From Rhodothermales bacterium (lineage in GTDB: Bacteria; Bacteroidota; Rhodothermia; Rhodothermales; UBA10348): a DNA stretch of 64,000 bases. The notes below the pieces were generated by a model that was not told where the DNA came from, did not search any database, and worked only from the letters and a program-made list of their open reading frames with translations. The stretch is taken from NCBI GenBank assembly GCA_017643395.1, contig JAEPNP010000001.1, positions 2,028,189-2,092,188 of the forward strand, given 5' to 3'. Numbering within the stretch: the first letter of the stretch is position 1; the number at the start of each line of letters is the position of its first letter. Below, piece after piece: positions 60,974 to 64,000 of this stretch. The position numbers were made by a program, and so were the translations under genes.

Positions 60974-61735
60974 GTGAATCCAGCAGACCTTCCCGGAGAA
61001 GTTGCGGTTGTCGTTCCGGCCGCAGGATCGGGGTCGCGACTGGGAGGGCATCGCAAGCAGTTTCGCGAGCTTGGCGGGCGTCCGGTAATCGTGCAGACGC
61101 TCCTGGTGTTTGAGCGGCACCCGGAGGTGCATCACATTGTTGTGGCCGCGCCTGAGGATGCCGTCAAGCCGCTCCAGCAGGAGTTCAGGCGAGTCGGCAT
61201 CACCAAGCTAGAGCGCGTGGTGGCCGGCGGGTCCACCCGGCAGGAGTCTGTGTTTCGAGCGCTTGCGGCGTTGCCTCCGCTTGTGGACGTGGTCCTCGTG
61301 CACGATGCCGTTCGGCCCTTCGTGCGGGTCTCGCAGGTTTCTGACGTGATCGGGGCCGCGCGCGAGTATGGTGCGGCTGCTCCGGCCATCCCGGTGACGG
61401 ACACGGTACGCAGATCGGGCGATGGGTTCTTTGGTGATACCGTCGACCGAAGCGGACTCCAGCGCATGCAGACCCCGCAGGGTTTTCGGCGATCGCTGCT
61501 CCTGGAGGCCCACCGCCTGGCGTCTGAAGGAGGGCTGGATGCCACCGATGACGTGGGCCTGGCGCAGCATGCCGGCGCGCCCGTGCGGGTTGTCGACGGA
61601 AGCTCGGACAACGTCAAGATCACGAACCCGGACGACTGGGAGCGAGCCACCGATTTCTGGCCGATGTGGGAGAAAGTGCTCCGTCTGGAAAGCGGGGCTC
61701 GAGGCGTCGTGCTGCGCGGCGAGGGCGGGGCATGA
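60974..61735 (+). CDS. ispD: 2-C-methyl-D-erythritol 4-phosphate cytidylyltransferase
   Basis: A 253-residue nucleotidyltransferase of the MEP isoprenoid pathway. The CTP-binding loop is AAGSGSRLGGHRKQF, with VVAGGSTRQESVFRAL, VLVHDAVRPFV and a C-terminal ATDDVGLAQ/KITNPDDWERA. GTG start at 60974. It overlaps ispF as ATGA, the common ispD-ispF pair. Confidence 0.95.
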   Translation: MNPADLPGEVAVVVPAAGSGSRLGGHRKQFRELGGRPVIVQTLLVFERHPEVHHIVVAAPEDAVKPLQQEFRRVGITKLERVVAGGSTRQESVFRALAALPPLVDVVLVHDAVRPFVRVSQVSDVIGAAREYGAAAPAIPVTDTVRRSGDGFFGDTVDRSGLQRMQTPQGFRRSLLLEAHRLASEGGLDATDDVGLAQHAGAPVRVVDGSSDNVKITNPDDWERATDFWPMWEKVLRLESGARGVVLRGEGGA

Positions 61736-62211
61736 TGCGCATCGGCTTCGGCTATGACGTGCATCGGCTGGCGAAGGGCCGGCGCCTGGTGCTCGGCGGC
61801 ATCCTCATAGAGTCGCCGTTCGGCCTGCTCGGGCATTCCGATGCCGATGTGCTGCTGCATGCTATCACCGATGCCATCCTCGGTGCTCTGGCCTGGGGTG
61901 ACATCGGAGCGTTGTACCCGGACACCGACCCGGCGTACAAGGGTGCAGACAGCGGTGATCTGCTGGCTGAAGTCATGCAGCGCGTCGGCGCCGAGGGCTG
62001 GCGCATTGGCAATGTGGACGCCACCGTGGTCATGGAGCGGCCGAAGCTGCGTCCCTACATCGATACCATGCGGGCCCGTATCGCCCAGCTGTTGGAATGC
62101 CCGGTCGATGCCGTTTCGGTCAAGGCCACCACCTCTGAGAAGATGGGCTTTGTCGGCTCCGGTGCAGGCGCTGCGGCGCACGCTGTGTGCACACTGGTCC
62201 GGTCCGACTGA
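61732..62211 (+). CDS. ispF: 2-C-methyl-D-erythritol 2,4-cyclodiphosphate synthase
   Basis: A 159-residue trimeric zinc enzyme. It has GYDVHRL (metal Asp and His), GHSDADVLLHA, DIGALYPDTDP and the C-terminal KATTSEKMGFVG. Either of two adjacent ATG codons (61732, 61735) could start it; the first overlaps the ispD stop. It acts two steps after IspD in the MEP pathway. Confidence 0.96.
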   Translation: MMRIGFGYDVHRLAKGRRLVLGGILIESPFGLLGHSDADVLLHAITDAILGALAWGDIGALYPDTDPAYKGADSGDLLAEVMQRVGAEGWRIGNVDATVVMERPKLRPYIDTMRARIAQLLECPVDAVSVKATTSEKMGFVGSGAGAAAHAVCTLVRSD

Positions 62212-62212
62212 C

Positions 62213-62851
62213 GTGGGCGATCTGCTCTACGACATGGTCGCCTGGATGTCGGAGCTGCCGGCGGTCTGGGCCTATGGCCTGATCCTGGTGGTCGCGTACG
62301 GGGAGAACGTGGTCCCGCCCATTCCAGGTGACATGATTGTCGTTTTCGGGGGGTACCTGGCCGGAATCGGAAGCCTCGACCTGTGGGCAGTGATCGTGCT
62401 GTCTTCGCTCGGAGGCGCCCTGGGCTTCATGAGCATGTATGCCATCGGTCACCGGTTGGGCACCGCCATTCTCGACCCGAACCGCTTCCGGTGGCTGCCC
62501 AAGGGGAGAATCCGGGCGGCGCGACGCTATCTGCACCGATGGGGGTATCGGCTCGTCGCCGCCAATCGTTTTCTGAGCGGTCTTCGTTCTGTCATATCGC
62601 TGTCCGTTGGCATGGCTCACAAGCCCGCGGGTCCTGTGGCCGCCTGGGCCACATTCAGCTCTATCGTATGGTGCGTCCTGCTCGGTGTGGCCGGGTACTA
62701 CCTGGGAGAGAACTGGAGCGTAGTGGGGGAGTATCTGAGGAAGTACGGGACCCTGGTGGTCGCGCTGCTGGTGCTCTTTGCCGTGGTTCAGTTTGTACGC
62801 TTTCTGAGGGTGCGCCGCCCCTTGGATGTTCCGCCGGAATCCGGGTCCTGA
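62213..62851 (+). CDS. DedA-family membrane protein
   Basis: About 212 residues with five to six hydrophobic segments. The DedA hallmark region is visible (AYGENVVPPIPGDMIVVFGGYLAG ... GGALGFMSMYAIGHRLG ... RWGYRLVAANRFLSGLRSVISLSVGMAHKP). DedA proteins belong to the VTT superfamily involved in undecaprenyl-phosphate or phospholipid flipping. GTG at 62213 starts 1 base after ispF. Confidence 0.88.
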   Translation: MGDLLYDMVAWMSELPAVWAYGLILVVAYGENVVPPIPGDMIVVFGGYLAGIGSLDLWAVIVLSSLGGALGFMSMYAIGHRLGTAILDPNRFRWLPKGRIRAARRYLHRWGYRLVAANRFLSGLRSVISLSVGMAHKPAGPVAAWATFSSIVWCVLLGVAGYYLGENWSVVGEYLRKYGTLVVALLVLFAVVQFVRFLRVRRPLDVPPESGS

Positions 62852-62888
62852 GCGCGTCTCTGCTTCACCGATCTTTCGCCGCCGCAGG

Positions 62889-62918
62889 TTGACATGCGTT
62901 GATCGATAAGGCTAGTTT
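62889..62918 (+). promoter_or_regulatory. promoter of the tRNA-tuf cluster
   Basis: A perfect -35 TTGACA (62889-62894) and TAGTTT (62913-62918) are 18 bases apart. The predicted start lies about 25 bases before tRNA-Thr. The -10 hexamer equals that proposed for the trp operon. Confidence 0.6.
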
Positions 62919-62950
62919 TCGTGTCTGGCCCTACTTGAGGGTCACCTGCT

Positions 62951-63023
62951 GCTGGCGTAGCTCAATTGGTAGAGCAGCTCACTTGTAATGAGCAGGTTGG
63001 GGGTTCAAGTCCCTTCGCCAGCT
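62951..63023 (+). tRNA. tRNA-Thr(TGT)
   Basis: A complete 73-nt cloverleaf: acceptor GCTGGCG/CGCCAGC, anticodon stem GCTCA/TGAGC with loop CTTGTAA (anticodon TGT), T-loop TTCAAGT. CCA is not encoded. First tRNA of a four-tRNA cluster ahead of tuf. Confidence 0.97.
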
Positions 63024-63109
63024 CAAGCTGCCCTCCAGGGCATTGTCGGCTTTGACTTTATGACAGGGCGCTGCCGGCGCCCGACACCTTTCGACCTTAG
63101 GGTCGACAT

Positions 63110-63191
63110 GGACAGGTACCGAAGCGGTCAACCGGGCTAGACTGTAAATCTAGTGGCTTAGCCTTCGGAGGTTCGAATCCTCCCCTGTCCA
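63110..63191 (+). tRNA. tRNA-Tyr(GTA)
   Basis: A class II tRNA of 82 nt with acceptor GGACAGG/CCTGTCC, anticodon stem CTAGA/TCTAG with loop CTGTAAA (anticodon GTA) and a long variable arm. The queuosine-modifiable GTA anticodon fits queA upstream. Confidence 0.96.
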
Positions 63192-63237
63192 CACAGGTGC
63201 CCAGAGAGGCACCGAACATGGTGGCGCCGGCACTCAA

Positions 63238-63310
63238 GCGGGAGTAGCTCAGTTGGTAGAGCATCAGCCTTCCAAGCTGAGGGTCGCGGGTTCGAATCCC
63301 GTCTCCCGCT
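63238..63310 (+). tRNA. tRNA-Gly(TCC)
   Basis: A 73-nt cloverleaf with acceptor GCGGGAG/CTCCCGC, anticodon stem CAGCC..AGCTG region with loop CTTCCAA (anticodon TCC) and T-loop TTCGAAT. Confidence 0.96.
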
Positions 63311-63361
63311 CCCGAATGGGAGAGCTGTGCTTACGCCAGCGATTCGGTCGCTTGGGTTTCT

Positions 63362-63393
63362 CCCGTGATTTCTCCTGCGGAGAACATCACGGG
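63362..63393 (+). other. strong stem-loop inside the tRNA cluster
   Basis: CCCGTGATTTCTCC (63362-63375) and GGAGAACATCACGGG (63379-63393) form a 14-bp stem with a single bulged base and a TGC loop, in the 188-bp gap between tRNA-Gly and tRNA-Thr. There is no U-tract. It may be an RNase III-type processing site or a barrier to exonucleases in the polycistronic precursor. Confidence 0.55.
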
Positions 63394-63498
63394 TCCCGGG
63401 TCAGGACCTGCGAATTGTTTAGTTGGGCGGAATCGCGTCGCTTCGCTCGCTCCTGGGGCGGGGGTCGCTTCGCTTCGCTTGCTCTCCCTGGACATATT

Positions 63499-63570
<72 letters not shown>

Positions 63571-63718
63571 CAACCTCGGCCATGCGGTCGATGGTCGCTT
63601 TCGGCCTTCGGGTCGGGAGTGCCCCCTTTGGGCGACACCTGCTGCCCGGAGAAAGCCTGCCGGGAGCAATCCCCGGGAAGCACACATTCCGAAGAACCTG
63701 ACCTAGAAGCCTGACAAC

Positions 63719-64000
63719 ATGGCGAAGGAGACATTTCAGCGTACAAAGCCGCACGTGAACGTGGGTACGATCGGTCACGTGGACCACGGCAAGACGACCC
63801 TGACGGCGGCGATCACGACCGTGCTCGCCAAGCGCGTGGAGGGCAACCAGCTGCGGAGCTTCGACTCGATCGACAACGCTCCTGAGGAGCGTGAGCGCGG
63901 CATCACGATTGCGACGGCGCACGTGGAGTACGAGACGGCCGACCGTCACTACGCGCACGTGGACTGCCCGGGCCACGCCGACTACGTGAAGAACATGGTC
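63719..64000 (+). CDS. tuf: elongation factor Tu, 3'-truncated by window edge
   Basis: The first 94 codons are visible. It begins [19 protein letters not shown], with the P-loop GHVDHGKTT, switch [11 protein letters not shown] and G3 [14 protein letters not shown]-Tu delivers aminoacyl-tRNA to the ribosome. The order tRNA-Thr, Tyr, Gly, Thr, tuf is the same as in E. coli thrU-tyrU-glyT-thrT-tufB. It lies 148 bases after the last tRNA. Confidence 0.97.
   Translation, partial: MAKETFQRTKPHVNVGTIGHVDHGKTTLTAAITTVLAKRVEGNQLRSFDSIDNAPEERERGITIATAHVEYETADRHYAHVDCPGHADYVKNMV

Overview
The window is GC-rich, densely coded chromosome from a bacterium of the Bacteroidota/Rhodothermota side of the tree, most likely a Rhodothermales-like marine heterotroph. 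The inference rests on family content: a PorV/PorQ-type outer-membrane protein, proteins with type IX secretion (T9SS) C-terminal sorting domains, several ASPIC/FG-GAP proteins, a GWxTD-type protein, DUF4296 and DUF4837 lipoproteins, TonB receptors with a carboxypeptidase-regulatory-like N-terminus, and bacillithiol-type enzymes. No phage, transposon, integrase or CRISPR array is visible. Genes are packed in co-directional runs, many joined by 4-bp ATGA/GTGA stop-start overlaps, which fixed many of the start sites chosen here.

Layout. 1-9.1 kb: an exported FG-GAP/ASPIC lipoprotein run, a GWxTD-like protein and a small MGMT-family protein. 9.1-11.5 kb (minus): aroA and adenosine deaminase. 11.6-16.5 kb: tatA-gatA-sucD-engB and serA. 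16.5-25.4 kb: a sigma70-like promoter, a ~490-nt leader, then a TonB receptor, a large secreted protein and a PorV-like protein separated by strong hairpins and closed by an intrinsic terminator. 25.4-31 kb: two convergent ASPIC/T9SS paralogues and a seven-haem cytochrome/TPR lipoprotein. 31.0-31.5 kb: a repeat-filled intergenic region. 31.5-36 kb (minus): YpdA-like reductase, tadA, arginine deiminase, a small membrane protein and a Kelch-like lipoprotein. 36.2-39.2 kb: truA diverging from aroK-recQ. 39.3-40.8 kb: DUF4296/DUF4837 lipoproteins. 40.9-49.0 kb (minus): a complete trp operon. 49.1-53.9 kb: MscS channel, VKOR-DsbA pair, transketolase. 54.0-54.3 kb: four 51-bp tandem repeats. 54.4-59.7 kb: Tat-exported amidase, YfiT/BstA-type enzyme, a second TonB receptor with a lipoprotein. 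59.8-62.9 kb: queA, ispD, ispF, dedA. 62.9-64 kb: tRNA-Thr(TGT), Tyr(GTA), Gly(TCC), Thr(GGT) followed by the start of tuf.

The most notable system is the trp operon: trpE-(148-aa unknown)-trpS-trpG-trpD-trpC-trpF-trpB-trpA, preceded by a 22-codon leader ORF with three consecutive Trp codons, a pause-type hairpin, a mutually exclusive antiterminator and a U-tailed terminator directly in front of trpE. This is a textbook-shaped ribosome-mediated attenuator, and trpS lies inside the unit it controls, so tryptophanyl-tRNA charging would feed back on both tryptophan synthesis and the charging enzyme. A second candidate regulatory RNA is the long leader of the first TonB receptor, where one segment can pair with either of two partners just before a strong Shine-Dalgarno sequence.
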